Assembly: GCF_004342915.1 (NCBI RefSeq)
Contig: NZ_SLWL01000009.1
Span: forward strand, 1 to 64,000
Source of the DNA: Camelimonas lactis
Lineage (GTDB): Bacteria > Pseudomonadota > Alphaproteobacteria > Rhizobiales > Beijerinckiaceae
DNA: 64,000 bases
Reading direction: 5' to 3'
Shown here: positions 48,452 to 56,647 of the stretch, piece after piece
Position numbering within the stretch: position 1 is the stretch's first letter
Layout of the letters: every line of letters begins with the position of its first letter
The notes under the pieces: model-generated
The model's input: the letters and a program-made list of their open reading frames with translations, nothing else
The model's database searches: none
What the model was told of the DNA's origin: nothing
Translations under genes and position numbers: made by a program

Positions 48452-48855
48452 ACCGCGGACCTGTGCCTGGGACCATCAACCAGGCTGACCCACTGACCAG
48501 AGCACAAACGGCCTGGGGCGCCGACATCCCGGATGAAGTCGTGACACTGGCGGAAGCATGCACGTCGCAGTCTGCCAACTCGGTCGCAAAGCGCATCGGC
48601 TACTCGAATGCGGTCGTGAGCACGATCCTCGGCAACAAGTATCGGGGCGACGTCGCCAAGGTGTTTGCGGCCATCCGTGGCGCGCTCATGGGCGAAACGG
48701 TCTTGTGCCCGATCCTCGACGAGATCGGCCGCGACCGCTGTCTGTCTGAGCAGAAGCGGCCGTTCGAGGCAACCAACAGCACGCGCGCCCGGCTCTATCA
48801 CGCCTGCAAGCGGTGTGAGCACCGCGTGCAACGGGAGGTCACCGATGCGTCATGA
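48448..48855 (+). CDS. HTH early phage protein
   Basis: 135 residues, overlapping the upstream gene by 4 nt. 'TLAEACTSQSANSVAKRIGYSNAVVSTILGNKYRGDVAKVFAAIRGALMGETVLCPILDEIG' is an HTH-like segment of a family regularly found after B in Mu-like phages, followed by a Cys-containing tail, 'RLYHACKRCEHRVQ'. Function unknown. Confidence 0.7.
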   Translation: MNRGPVPGTINQADPLTRAQTAWGADIPDEVVTLAEACTSQSANSVAKRIGYSNAVVSTILGNKYRGDVAKVFAAIRGALMGETVLCPILDEIGRDRCLSEQKRPFEATNSTRARLYHACKRCEHRVQREVTDAS

Positions 48856-49057
48856 CCAGACCTATCTCGTTGTCTGTTTCGTAATCTCCGCCGCCGGCGG
48901 TGTCGCGCTCGGGATCGTCGTGGCTGACTGGCGATTTACCGTATTCGCCACGCTCATATTCGCCGCACCGCTGGGCGCCACCGCCATCCAGGGCGCCCGC
49001 CTCATCCGCACCAATGCCGTTATGCCCCGGCGCCGCCGGAAGGGAGGTCGCTCATGA
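48845..49057 (+). CDS. Small two-TM membrane protein
   Basis: 70 residues. Two hydrophobic helices ('YLVVCFVISAAGGVALGIVVA', 'FTVFATLIFAAPLGATAI') and a basic end 'RRRRKGG'. It overlaps both neighbours. Function unknown. Confidence 0.65.
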   Translation: MRHDQTYLVVCFVISAAGGVALGIVVADWRFTVFATLIFAAPLGATAIQGARLIRTNAVMPRRRRKGGRS

Positions 49058-49326
49058 GCAAGGTTGTTCTCTCTGACGCGATGTACATGTTCTTCGAGTA
49101 TTTCGCCGGTTTCGACGGCCAGGAAGTCACTCTTACCAAGGATGACGTCATCGGACTTACTTCGGCTTTCGGCGAAATGGCCGATTACGCCCTTGAGCTT
49201 GAAACGGCCGCTGCCTCCGCCCGTGCGTCTTCGGCGCGCGCCGCACTTGCCGCCTCTGCCATCACCATCGGCGGCAACATCATCATGTTCCCGATCATGC
49301 CGCGCCAACCGCTGCCTGCCGCCTGA
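49054..49326 (+). CDS. Hypothetical early phage protein
   Basis: 90 residues, ATGA overlap with the upstream gene. Acidic N-terminal half, Ala-rich middle, hydrophobic end 'ITIGGNIIMFPIMP'. No domain recognised. Confidence 0.55.
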   Translation: MSKVVLSDAMYMFFEYFAGFDGQEVTLTKDDVIGLTSAFGEMADYALELETAAASARASSARAALAASAITIGGNIIMFPIMPRQPLPAA

Positions 49327-49354
49327 TTTAACGCCCATTTTTGAGGACTAAACC

Positions 49355-50230
49355 ATGAACGCAACTGGCTTTGAAACCCGCGCCCATCTGACCGGTCGCA
49401 TTGCAGCGCTCGAAAACGCGCTGAAGGAGAACCGGAAGCACATCGTCAACGAAATCGACGCGCTACTCGAAGCGTGCGACGAGCTTGAGGATGGCACCCC
49501 ACTCCTCGAAACCATGGGCGATGCTTCGCGCCTTGCCTACGACGAGGCTACGGCTGATCTGAAAGCGATCGACGCTTTGCTGGCCGCCGGGCAATCCGAT
49601 GCGAAAAGAGACGGCGTGTATGAGGTCGGCGGCCAAGAGTATATGCGCGACGCCAAGGGCAACCTGATCCCGGTTGCCACCATCAAGCCGCAGCACCTCC
49701 TGCAAGACGAGATGGTCCGCAAGATCATCAATTATGCGTCTGAGCAGTCGGAACAGGTGCGGCGCTTCCTTGGTCATGTCTTCGCTGACTTGAACGCCCT
49801 GCAGACGTTGCTTGAACAGGAGTACGCCGCTCCGAAAGGCGGAGCCAAAGGCAATGTCACTTTTCAAAGCTTCGACGGCCTGAAGAAGGTTCAGGTGCAG
49901 ATCGCCGATGTTCTTGACTTTGGACCGGAGCTGCAGCCCGCCAAGGCCCTGATCGACGAGTGCCTGATGGAGTGGGGCGCAGAAAGCCGGCCGGAACTGC
50001 GGGCCATCATCAACACGGTGTTCAGCGTTGACAAGGAAGGCCAGATCAACCGCTCTGGGTTGTTTCAGCTGCTGCACATGGAAGTTGATGATTACCGCTG
50101 GAAGCGCGCCATGGACGCGCTGCGCGACGCCATCCGCATCGTCGGCGCCAAGCGGTATGTGCGCTTCTATCGGCGCCCGGAGACCGGCGCAGCATGGGAG
50201 CCGATCGTCATCGATCTGGCCCGGGCCTGA
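49355..50230 (+). CDS. DUF3164 protein with N-terminal extension
   Basis: 291 residues. Residues about 85-290 are DUF3164 ('EVGGQEYMRDAKGNLIPVATIKPQHLLQDEMVRKII', 'VTFQSFDGLKKVQVQIADVLDFGPELQPAKALIDECL'), found in Mu-like phages and related to the Mu early region. Residues 1-80 form a separate charged coiled coil ('ALENALKENRKHIVNEIDALLEACDELEDG') not usual for the domain. No known activity; early position suggests DNA metabolism. Confidence 0.82.
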   Translation: MNATGFETRAHLTGRIAALENALKENRKHIVNEIDALLEACDELEDGTPLLETMGDASRLAYDEATADLKAIDALLAAGQSDAKRDGVYEVGGQEYMRDAKGNLIPVATIKPQHLLQDEMVRKIINYASEQSEQVRRFLGHVFADLNALQTLLEQEYAAPKGGAKGNVTFQSFDGLKKVQVQIADVLDFGPELQPAKALIDECLMEWGAESRPELRAIINTVFSVDKEGQINRSGLFQLLHMEVDDYRWKRAMDALRDAIRIVGAKRYVRFYRRPETGAAWEPIVIDLARA

Positions 50231-50241
50231 GGGGGGCGGCA

Positions 50242-50907
50242 ATGTCAGATATCCATCGGAAGATCGCCGCCCTGCTGGCGAAAACGACCGGAAACGGCTG
50301 CACAGAAGCGGAGGCCATGGCAGCGGCTGAGGCGGCCGCGCGGCTGATGCACGAGCATGGCCTGTCCCGTGACGATATCGAAATGGTATCCGCTACAGCA
50401 GCGGGCGCCACACGACGTTCGACATGGCGTGATCGTCTCGCGACGGTCATTGCCCACTGCACCAATACGGCGGCCATTGTGCACCCGCACCACATCGAGT
50501 TTTTTGGCGCAACGCCGGGGCCGGAGATTGCCGCTTACCTGCGCGACATCTGTATTCGCGCGGTGGAACGGGAAGTAAAGCAGTTTCAGGCCAGTGAATT
50601 TTACCGCCGTCGCCGAACCACCAAAACCCGGCATCACGCTACGACCGATTTCATCAGGGGCATGGTTGATCGTTTGGAGAACCGGCTGTGGCAGGCATTC
50701 GGGGACGTCCGTGACACGGATCGGTTGGCCCTTGCCGGGGCAGCACTGGAACGTAAGTACAGTGGGCGTTTTTCCGACAGAAAGGCTCCCCCGGCAAAGC
50801 AGGTGAGATTCGAGCGCGCCGCAGACGCCGGCTACATGGCTGGCGGCAACGTCCCGCTGAACCATGGCGTCGACGGTGGCTCTGCCCCGTCCGGCCTTCT
50901 GACGTGA
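50242..50907 (+). CDS. DUF2786-type protein
   Basis: 221 residues from ATG 50242. Residues 3-42, 'DIHRKIAALLAKTTGNGCTEAEAMAAAEAAARLMHEHGLSRDDI', are DUF2786; the following part, 'ATVIAHCTNTAAIVHP...FFGATPGPEIAAYLRDI', matches the usual second domain of these phage proteins. Function unknown; common in the Mu-like early region. Confidence 0.8.
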   Translation: MSDIHRKIAALLAKTTGNGCTEAEAMAAAEAAARLMHEHGLSRDDIEMVSATAAGATRRSTWRDRLATVIAHCTNTAAIVHPHHIEFFGATPGPEIAAYLRDICIRAVEREVKQFQASEFYRRRRTTKTRHHATTDFIRGMVDRLENRLWQAFGDVRDTDRLALAGAALERKYSGRFSDRKAPPAKQVRFERAADAGYMAGGNVPLNHGVDGGSAPSGLLT

Positions 50908-50918
50908 GGGAGACTGAC

Positions 50919-51158
50919 ATGGCGCAAGAAGACATCGCGGACTTGGCCAATATGTCGGGACTGTTGTTTGCCGCCAGCGGCGCAATCAAAATCCTCGGCA
51001 AGATGGCCCATGTAGACATGGAACGCGCAACTGCCACCCTCACCAGCAAAATTACCGGCGAAGAGCGTCAGATAACGCTGGCGGAGCTTGCCTCAGTGCT
51101 CGCGGCGGCGAGCGACAAACTTGGATCCGAAGCGACCAGAAGAAAGAGCCTCCAATGA
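50919..51158 (+). CDS. Hypothetical small phage protein
   Basis: 79 residues from ATG 50919 (GAGGGAG 8 nt upstream). Helical, with 'ATLTSKITGEERQITLAELASVLAAASDKLG'. Overlaps the next gene (ATGA). No domain recognised. Confidence 0.55.
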   Translation: MAQEDIADLANMSGLLFAASGAIKILGKMAHVDMERATATLTSKITGEERQITLAELASVLAAASDKLGSEATRRKSLQ

Positions 51159-51604
51159 CTGGTGACGCGAAGAAAGCTCAATTCGACAATGAGCAGACCA
51201 GTACGCTTGCGAAGCTACGTTTTGCGTCCACCTGGGCGGTGCTGGCCATGAATAATCTGGCCGCTTACGAACGCCAGACCGGGCGGGCGGTGACCGATGA
51301 CCAGATTGTCGGCTACGTCAGCGCCGGCAAAGCGGAGGGCATGTACATCCTCGCCGGCGACGTGCGGCTGCTGGCGGACGCGGTCCGCGCGGCGACGCCA
51401 TCTGCCGATACCTTCGCGGGGACTGTCGACACCGACACCGAACTGCAGGCAGCTGCCAGGGAAGCCGGCTGGGCGCTCCAGGAGCTGATCAACGAGATCG
51501 ACTCCCGCAAACGGCCTCAGGTGGACGGGATCATCACACGGCTTGGGCTTGCGCTGGAGGCGCTACCTGCCGCGCAGAAACCCACCGGAGATCAGCAATC
51601 ATGA
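51155..51604 (+). CDS. Hypothetical phage protein
   Basis: 149 residues. Mostly helical; '[54 protein letters not shown]' and '[20 protein letters not shown]'. No known domain. It lies directly before the GapR-like gene with a 4-nt overlap. Confidence 0.55.
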   Translation: MTGDAKKAQFDNEQTSTLAKLRFASTWAVLAMNNLAAYERQTGRAVTDDQIVGYVSAGKAEGMYILAGDVRLLADAVRAATPSADTFAGTVDTDTELQAAAREAGWALQELINEIDSRKRPQVDGIITRLGLALEALPAAQKPTGDQQS

Positions 51605-51867
51605 GCAATCCAGCGATGGCGGGCGTCGCCGATAGCGGTGTTGCCGCAGACGAACTGAAACAGTTCATCGAACGTCTTGAGCGTCTCGAAGAAGAGAAAG
51701 CCGGCATTGCGGGCGACATCAAGGAGGTGTTCGCCGAACTGAAGGGACGCGGCTTCGACGCCCTGGCAGTGCGCAGGATCCTCACCATCCGCAAGAAGGA
51801 CTTTGCAGAACGGCAGGAAGAAGACGCCGTCCTTGAACTGTATCTGCAGGCGCTGGGAATGGCGTGA
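51601..51867 (+). CDS. GapR-family (DUF2312) DNA-binding protein
   Basis: 88 residues. '[70 protein letters not shown]' is the complete DUF2312 domain. In Caulobacter, GapR is a nucleoid protein that encircles overtwisted DNA ahead of forks and RNA polymerase and helps topoisomerases. A phage copy could assist replicative transposition or modulate host DNA topology (inference). It overlaps both neighbours, so it is part of the early operon. Confidence 0.92.
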   Translation: MSNPAMAGVADSGVAADELKQFIERLERLEEEKAGIAGDIKEVFAELKGRGFDALAVRRILTIRKKDFAERQEEDAVLELYLQALGMA

Positions 51868-52100
51868 TGTCGAGCGCCGAGGAGCTCGCCCGCCTGCGCA
51901 CGGAATACACCCATCTTCTGATGCTGGCGATCGCCGCCAGCACCTATCTCGCGCAGGCGATGATCTATCCGGAGCTCCCTCCGAAAGACATGCGCCGCAA
52001 GGCCAAGGCCGGCGGCGCAGTCATCCCTTACGACAAGCTCCCGGCGGACGTGATCCTTGATATCCACGCCACCGCGAAACGCTCGGGATTTCGTCCATGA
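51867..52100 (+). CDS. Hypothetical phage protein
   Basis: 77 residues from ATG 51867 (overlapping the GapR-like stop). N-terminal helix 'ARLRTEYTHLLMLAIAASTYLAQAMIYPEL', then 'KAGGAVIPYDKLPADVILDIHATAKRSG'. No domain recognised. Confidence 0.55.
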   Translation: MSSAEELARLRTEYTHLLMLAIAASTYLAQAMIYPELPPKDMRRKAKAGGAVIPYDKLPADVILDIHATAKRSGFRP

Positions 52101-52771
52101 AGCACGTTCGCCCCAACCTTGCGGTCGTTGCCCGTCGCACGGAGCCGCCGGATTCGCTCGATTATTTCCCGACGCCGCCATGGGCGACGCGCGCCTTCGT
52201 GCGTCATGTGTTCCTGCCGCTGCTCGGAGCGCAGCCGCATAATCACGTGATGGAGCCTGCTTGTGGCGAGGGCCACATGGCTGCTGTGCTTTCTGAAGCT
52301 TTTGACACTGTCTCCGCCAGCGACATCTTCCCTTACGGCTATGGGGCCGTCGTTGACTTCCTGGCGCCAGACGGCCCGGAATCGGATTGGGTCGTGACCA
52401 ACCCGCCCTTCAACGCCGGCGTCCGGTTCTGCCGGACCGCGCTGGAGCGGACGCGCATCGGTTGCGTCATGCTGGTCCGGACACAGTGGCTGCACACCGA
52501 CGATCGCTTCTTCCTGTTCCAGGACTTCCCGCCCTATCTGCTGGCCTATCCGGTCGAGCGCATCCCGATGCACAAGGGGCGCTGGGAGCCGAAAGGATCA
52601 ACGGCCACGGATTACGTGTGGGTTTGCTGGCGGCACGGCCATGACCCGCGCCCGCCTGTCTGGATCCCGCCGGGCCAGCGCAAGGCGCTTAGCCGGCCAG
52701 ACGACGCTGTCCGTTTCGGCGCGCTGCAGCCCGCGCCACTTCTTGAAATCATGAAGGGAGCGCAGGCATGA
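52097..52771 (+). CDS. Phage DNA adenine methyltransferase-like protein
   Basis: 224 residues. Opens with 'DYFPTPPWATRAFVRHV' (target/SAM entry), motif I 'VMEPACGEGHMAAVL' (52-65), motif II acidic 'SASDIF', and motif IV 'VVTNPPFNAG' with NPPF at 102-105, that is an N6-adenine (gamma-type) MTase. The C-terminus 'YVWVCWRHG' is the usual end of this short phage family. Orphan, with no restriction partner; likely protects phage DNA, in the place of Mu's mom function. Confidence 0.85.
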   Translation: MKHVRPNLAVVARRTEPPDSLDYFPTPPWATRAFVRHVFLPLLGAQPHNHVMEPACGEGHMAAVLSEAFDTVSASDIFPYGYGAVVDFLAPDGPESDWVVTNPPFNAGVRFCRTALERTRIGCVMLVRTQWLHTDDRFFLFQDFPPYLLAYPVERIPMHKGRWEPKGSTATDYVWVCWRHGHDPRPPVWIPPGQRKALSRPDDAVRFGALQPAPLLEIMKGAQA

Positions 52772-52938
52772 TCCAGGCACTTGCTTCGGGGTTCGCCAAT
52801 TTTGTTGTCGGCGTGGGAGCCTTGACGATGATTGCCGGCGCGATCGGCATCACAGGTCGCATTATTGACTGGGCGCTTGACGCCCGGATCTACCGCCGCC
52901 TGTTCCAGAGAACCCGCGCCAACGGAGGTGAGTCATGA
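52768..52938 (+). CDS. Single-TM small protein
   Basis: 56 residues, ATGA overlap with both the methyltransferase and the gp16 gene. TM 'FVVGVGALTMIAGAIGITGRII', basic tail 'RIYRRLFQRTRANGG'. The tight coupling supports it as a real gene. Function unknown. Confidence 0.6.
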   Translation: MIQALASGFANFVVGVGALTMIAGAIGITGRIIDWALDARIYRRLFQRTRANGGES

Positions 52939-53351
52939 GCCATCCCGCCATGCTCGCCAAGCTTCACATCGCCCGCAAAGAACTGGGCCTGCAGGAAGGC
53001 GAATACCGCGCGCTGCTGGCGCGGATCACCGGCTCTGACAGCGCCAAAGGTCTCAGCGACGTGCAACTGGATAAGGTGCTCACCGAATTGAAACGCCTTG
53101 GCTGGAAGCCGAAGCCGTCGCGGCGGCCGGCGTCTCACCGCGCCGATGTGCGCAAGGTCTATGCGCTTTGGGGCGCTCTGGCCAAGGCGGGCAAGATCGC
53201 GAGCCCCGATCCTTCCGGTTTGCGCAATTGGACAAACCGCCAGTTCGCGGTGTCAGCGCCGGAGTTTCTCTCTGCGGATCAAACCCGCGCCGCCATCGAG
53301 CAACTGAAGGCCTGGCAGCGCCGGCCGGTCAGCGTCGGAGAGCGGGCATGA
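52935..53351 (+). CDS. Mu gp16-like protein (DUF1018)
   Basis: 138 residues. 'LAKLHIARKELGLQEGEYRALLARITGSDSAKGLSDVQLDKVLTELKRLGWKPKPSRRP' and 'RKVYALWGALAKAGKIASPDPSGLRNWTNRQF' are the full DUF1018 domain of Mu gp16. Activity unknown; it marks the end of the early/middle Mu region. Confidence 0.9.
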   Translation: MSHPAMLAKLHIARKELGLQEGEYRALLARITGSDSAKGLSDVQLDKVLTELKRLGWKPKPSRRPASHRADVRKVYALWGALAKAGKIASPDPSGLRNWTNRQFAVSAPEFLSADQTRAAIEQLKAWQRRPVSVGERA

Positions 53352-53575
53352 TCCGGGTCTCCGATCATGCGTTGCTGCGGTTCCTGGAGCGTACCGGGGC
53401 CGCAGAAGTGGAAGCACTGCGATCAGTCCTGGCGCAATCACTCCAGCGCGCCCATAATACTGCCACCCGGATCAGCGAGGGCGAGTATTACGTGGTGGCG
53501 GACGGCCTCCGCTATGTGATCCGCAACAATACTCTTGTGACCGTGCTTTACGAGCACGCCCCGACCTCAACATAG
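53348..53575 (+). CDS. Small hypothetical Mu-region protein
   Basis: 75 residues starting in an ATGA overlap with gp16. 'MIRVSDHALLRFLERTGAAEVEALRSVL....A....TRISEGEYYVVADGLRYVIRNNTLVTVL' looks like a compact RNase/toxin-like fold ('H-A-x-x-R-F-x-E-R' opening and beta strands). Its role is unknown; a toxin-like origin is only a guess. Confidence 0.65.
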   Translation: MIRVSDHALLRFLERTGAAEVEALRSVLAQSLQRAHNTATRISEGEYYVVADGLRYVIRNNTLVTVLYEHAPTST

Positions 53576-53582
53576 GCGCGAC

Positions 53583-53990
53583 ATGACCAACGACAGCTGG
53601 CCAGACCTGCCCGCCGTGCTGGCGGAAATCGCAGAAGTTGCGGGGCTCGAAGCAGCCATGACCATCGCCGATGAAAAGGCCGGTCAGGAGGTTTTTATCT
53701 GCGCGAACCTCCGCCCTGGTAACTGGCTGGTCCGTTGCGTTGGCATCGAGAAAGCGGAGCTCATCAGCCGGCACATGGCCGGGCGCGGCCGCGTGAAGGT
53801 CCACATCCCGATCTTTGGCAATGGCTCCTACGTGTCGGAGCGCAAGCGCCGGGCCCGGGTGATGGCGGAGACGCTGGAGCGCGGCGGATCGGTCAACGAG
53901 ATTGCCCGGCGCGCCGGGGTGACCAACCGGTCGGCCTACAGGTTCAAGGCCAGACACAATGGCGATCCTGATCAGGGATCGCTGTTCTGA
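53583..53990 (+). CDS. Mor/C-type transcription activator
   Basis: 135 residues. 'WPDLPAVLAEIAEVAGLEAAMTIADEKAGQEVFI' and the C-terminal HTH 'RVMAETLERGGSVNEIARRAGVTNRSAYRFKAR' match the Mor transcription activator family, which switches on middle/late genes in Mu. It is the last gene before a strong terminator and the lysis/head region it should control. No separate C gene is seen, so one protein may do both jobs. Confidence 0.88.
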   Translation: MTNDSWPDLPAVLAEIAEVAGLEAAMTIADEKAGQEVFICANLRPGNWLVRCVGIEKAELISRHMAGRGRVKVHIPIFGNGSYVSERKRRARVMAETLERGGSVNEIARRAGVTNRSAYRFKARHNGDPDQGSLF

Positions 53991-53996
53991 CCACCA

Positions 53997-54026
53997 AAGC
54001 CCCTGACGCGCGTCAGGGGCTTTTTT
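53997..54026 (+). terminator. Rho-independent terminator ending the early/middle operon
   Basis: Perfect 13-bp palindrome AAGCCCCTGACGC (53997-54009) / GCGTCAGGGGCTT (54010-54022), no central spacer, then TTTTTT. A near copy occurs at 61301-61326. Confidence 0.92.
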
Positions 54027-54117
54027 GTGCGCCGATCAACGAAATTTGCGGGGAACGACAAGTTCTCTCGCGACCCGCCAGCTGATGTCAAGCCGGTCGC
54101 CGACAGGAGCGACCGAT

Positions 54118-54885
54118 GTGACGAACCGCGAAATCCAGCAGGCGCTCGCAACCCTCGGTTATTACAAGGGCGCGATTGACGGCGTCATAGGCCCAATCTC
54201 CCGCGAAGCCATCCGCGCATATCAGTACGCTACCGGAATCACCGTCGATGGCATTGCCGGACCCGTCACACAGTCCCTTCTGCGACGTGAGATCGAAGCC
54301 CGCGCGCCGCGTCCAGCCGATGATGATTTGCGGCCGCCCGTGTTCCGCGAGCTCAAGTCGGAATGGCTCCCTGACGCCGTCATGAAGGGCGTCATCGTCC
54401 ACTGGACGGCTGGCACAAACAGCTTTTCTGACGCCGACAACGAGCACTACCACTTTGCGATCGATGGCGAGTCGAAGGTGCATCGTTGCCGACATGCCAT
54501 CTCGGCGAACGACGCGCGCGGCCGCGCCCCTGACTACGCGGCGCACACCCTCAACTGCAACACGGGTTGGATCGGCGTTGCCCTGTGCGGAATGCGCCAG
54601 GCAGTTGAACAGCCGTTTAACGCCGGTCCAAGCCCCATCCGCCTTGTCCAGTGGACGGCGCTGGGCGTCGTCGTGGCCGAGCTCTGCCATCGTTACAGCA
54701 TCGCCGTCACGCCGCGCACTGTCCTCAGCCATGCCGAGGTGCAACCGACGCTGGGCATCCAGCAGCGCGGCAAGTGGGACATCTCCCGGCTCCCCTGGGA
54801 CCCGTCCGTCAGATCGGCGCGCGCCGTGGGCGACCTGTTGCGCGCTGACGTCGCCGTTCACCTCAACAACCTTCGGAGTGCTTGA
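54118..54885 (+). CDS. Endolysin: peptidoglycan-binding + amidase_2
   Basis: 255 residues from GTG 54118 (AGGAGCG 10 nt upstream). Residues 1-60 are a PG_binding_1 domain ('NREIQQALATLGYYKGAIDGVIGPISREAIRAYQYATGITVDGIAGPVTQ'); residues about 80-250 an N-acetylmuramoyl-L-alanine amidase_2 domain with Zn ligands in 'GVIVHWTAG' and 'LSHAEVQPT' and 'NTGWIGVALCG'. It cuts the amide link of the cell wall at lysis. Overlaps the holin-like gene by one base. No signal peptide, so a holin is needed. Confidence 0.92.
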   Translation: MTNREIQQALATLGYYKGAIDGVIGPISREAIRAYQYATGITVDGIAGPVTQSLLRREIEARAPRPADDDLRPPVFRELKSEWLPDAVMKGVIVHWTAGTNSFSDADNEHYHFAIDGESKVHRCRHAISANDARGRAPDYAAHTLNCNTGWIGVALCGMRQAVEQPFNAGPSPIRLVQWTALGVVVAELCHRYSIAVTPRTVLSHAEVQPTLGIQQRGKWDISRLPWDPSVRSARAVGDLLRADVAVHLNNLRSA

Positions 54886-55451
54886 TGCCGTCTCTTTCTT
54901 TCCGTGGAGGCTGCGACCGCCTCATGGCCAGTCATGGCTTTACGGTGTTTCTGTATCTGGCGGCCTTTGTCGTCGCGATTGCGGCCGCACTGGTCGTCGC
55001 CTGGACCGGCGTCACGATCTCAGCCACCGTTGCCGCCGCCGCCACGCCGGCCGTGGTGGGTGACGGCATTGTCACCATCCCGTGGGGCGACTGGCTGGCG
55101 AGCATGCTGGAGCCGCTTGGCGCGCTGGCCATCGCCATCGTAATGTGGATGCTCCGGCGATTACCAGCGTCGATCTACCTGTATCTGCAGATGGCGCGGG
55201 CGGAGCAGCTCGTGCAGCGCGCGGTTGACTACGCCCTGTCGGCCACGGCCGGCGCCACACAGGGCAAGTCACTCGACATCAGGGTGACGTCCCAAGTGCT
55301 TGAGGCGGCGGCCGAGTATGCCGTGGCGCACGCGCCGGGGCTGGTCAAAACGCTCGGCGGCACAGACCTCCTGAAGCAAAAGGTGCTCGCCCGCCTCGAT
55401 GTCGCCGAGGACGTATCCGCCGAAGGGCTGCGCCAGATCCGGGCGTTCTGA
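54885..55451 (+). CDS. Membrane protein, candidate holin
   Basis: 188 residues from ATG 54885. Two TMs ('FTVFLYLAAFVVAIAAALVVAWTG', 'PLGALAIAIVMWML') and a soluble helical C-terminal half ('QLVQRAVDYALSATAGATQGKSLDIRVTSQVLEAAAEYAVAHAPGLV'). The place directly after the endolysin suggests the holin, but it is longer than typical holins, and I do not recognise the family. Confidence 0.6.
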   Translation: MPSLSFRGGCDRLMASHGFTVFLYLAAFVVAIAAALVVAWTGVTISATVAAAATPAVVGDGIVTIPWGDWLASMLEPLGALAIAIVMWMLRRLPASIYLYLQMARAEQLVQRAVDYALSATAGATQGKSLDIRVTSQVLEAAAEYAVAHAPGLVKTLGGTDLLKQKVLARLDVAEDVSAEGLRQIRAF

Positions 55452-55466
55452 CAGGAGCGCACCGGC

Positions 55467-55784
55467 ATGGAGCCTCACCACTACATGCTCGCCGCCAACG
55501 TGGTCATCTCGTTGGCGGCGCTCCTGCACTCGATCTATTCGCGCCGCTCCGCCGCCACGGCGGAGTGGGCCGCGAAGATGGAGGCGTCCCATGCCGCCCT
55601 GCAAACGCGCCTGACCATGGTCGAAGGCGAAATTCGCCACTTTCCGACCAGCGGTCAGGTTAACGACATCCGTCTGAAGCTCTCCGACATGGGCGGCGAG
55701 TTGAAGGTGCTGTCAGAGCGTACCGCGCCGCTCGTCGCGGCCATCAACCGCGTCCAGAACTTTCTCACGGGGACAGGGGAATGA
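55467..55784 (+). CDS. DUF2730 protein (Mu gp24/25 region)
   Basis: 105 residues. An N-terminal TM 'MLAANVVISLAALLHSIYS' and a coiled coil 'LQTRLTMVEGEIRHFPTSGQVNDIRLKLSDMGGELKVLSERTAPLVAAINRVQNFL', the DUF2730 layout found just before gp26 in Mu-like phages. It may be a spanin- or lysis-associated protein; not established. Confidence 0.82.
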   Translation: MEPHHYMLAANVVISLAALLHSIYSRRSAATAEWAAKMEASHAALQTRLTMVEGEIRHFPTSGQVNDIRLKLSDMGGELKVLSERTAPLVAAINRVQNFLTGTGE

Positions 55785-56083
55785 GCTTCGCCGCAATGAT
55801 TGAAGAGGAAGCCCGGCTGATCATCCTGCGCACGCTCGCGGACCAGCCGGACAACCGCCTGAACAGCTCGCTGCTTCGCGACGATCTTGCCAATCGCTGG
55901 GCTATCAACAAGTCCCGTGACTGGGTCCATCTGCAGATCGACCAGCTGGCCGAGATGGGCGCCGTGAAAGCGACGCGCATTGAGACCGTCGTGATTGCCG
56001 AACTGACCACACGCGGCCTTGATCACGTCGAGCGTCGCGCAGTGATCCCCGGCGTCAAGAAGCCTAGCCCGGCGGCGGTGTGA
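55781..56083 (+). CDS. Mu gp26-like protein
   Basis: 100 residues, 4-nt overlap with DUF2730. 'EEEARLIILRTLADQPDNRLNSSLLRDDLANRWAINKSRDWVHLQIDQLAEMGAVKATRIETVVIAELTTRGLDHVERRAVIPGVKKPSP' is the winged-helix gp26/VpaChn25_0724 family. Its place before gp27 is conserved in Mu-like phages. Role unknown. Confidence 0.88.
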   Translation: MSFAAMIEEEARLIILRTLADQPDNRLNSSLLRDDLANRWAINKSRDWVHLQIDQLAEMGAVKATRIETVVIAELTTRGLDHVERRAVIPGVKKPSPAAV

Positions 56084-56086
56084 ACC

Positions 56087-56647
56087 ATGTCGCGCGGCCG
56101 GCTCTCCTCTCTCGACCTGATCCCTGATGAGGGTCAGGACGATATCGTCTGGGCGATGGCGGAGCTCAACCAGCGCCAGCGAACCCAGGCGGACATCCTG
56201 TTTGAGCTCAATGACCGGCTCGCGGTCAAAGGGATCGAGCCGCTCTCCAGATCGGCGTTTAACCGCGCTTCGATGCGCGCCGCCAACGCCGCGCGCCGGA
56301 TCTCGGAATCGCGCGCCCTATTCGAGGGGATCGCGCCGCAGTTCACGCCGGAGAAAGTCGACGAAACCAACGTCGTCATCGGCGAGTTGATCAAGATCCT
56401 GATCACCGAAATGCTCGATGCGGACGCCTCGACCTTCAGTCCAAAAGGCGCTGCCGAGCTGGCCAGCGCCTACGTGCGCGCCATCCAGGGCCAGACGATA
56501 TCGGCCGATCGCAAGCGCAAGCTGGAAGACGAGTTCCGGCGGAAAGCCGCAGCCGCCGTCGACAAGCTGTCGAACGTGAAGGGCATCACCCAGGAGACCC
56601 GCGAAATGTTCATGCGCGACCTGCTGGGAGTGCGCGGCGATGGCTGA
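56087..56647 (+). CDS. Terminase small subunit (Mu gp27, DUF3486)
   Basis: 186 residues. 'RGRLSSLDLIPDEGQDDIVWAMAELNQRQRTQADILFELNDRLAVKGIEPLSRSAFNRASMRAA' is DUF3486. It recognises phage DNA for packaging together with gp28, which it overlaps by 8 nt. Confidence 0.9.
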   Translation: MSRGRLSSLDLIPDEGQDDIVWAMAELNQRQRTQADILFELNDRLAVKGIEPLSRSAFNRASMRAANAARRISESRALFEGIAPQFTPEKVDETNVVIGELIKILITEMLDADASTFSPKGAAELASAYVRAIQGQTISADRKRKLEDEFRRKAAAAVDKLSNVKGITQETREMFMRDLLGVRGDG

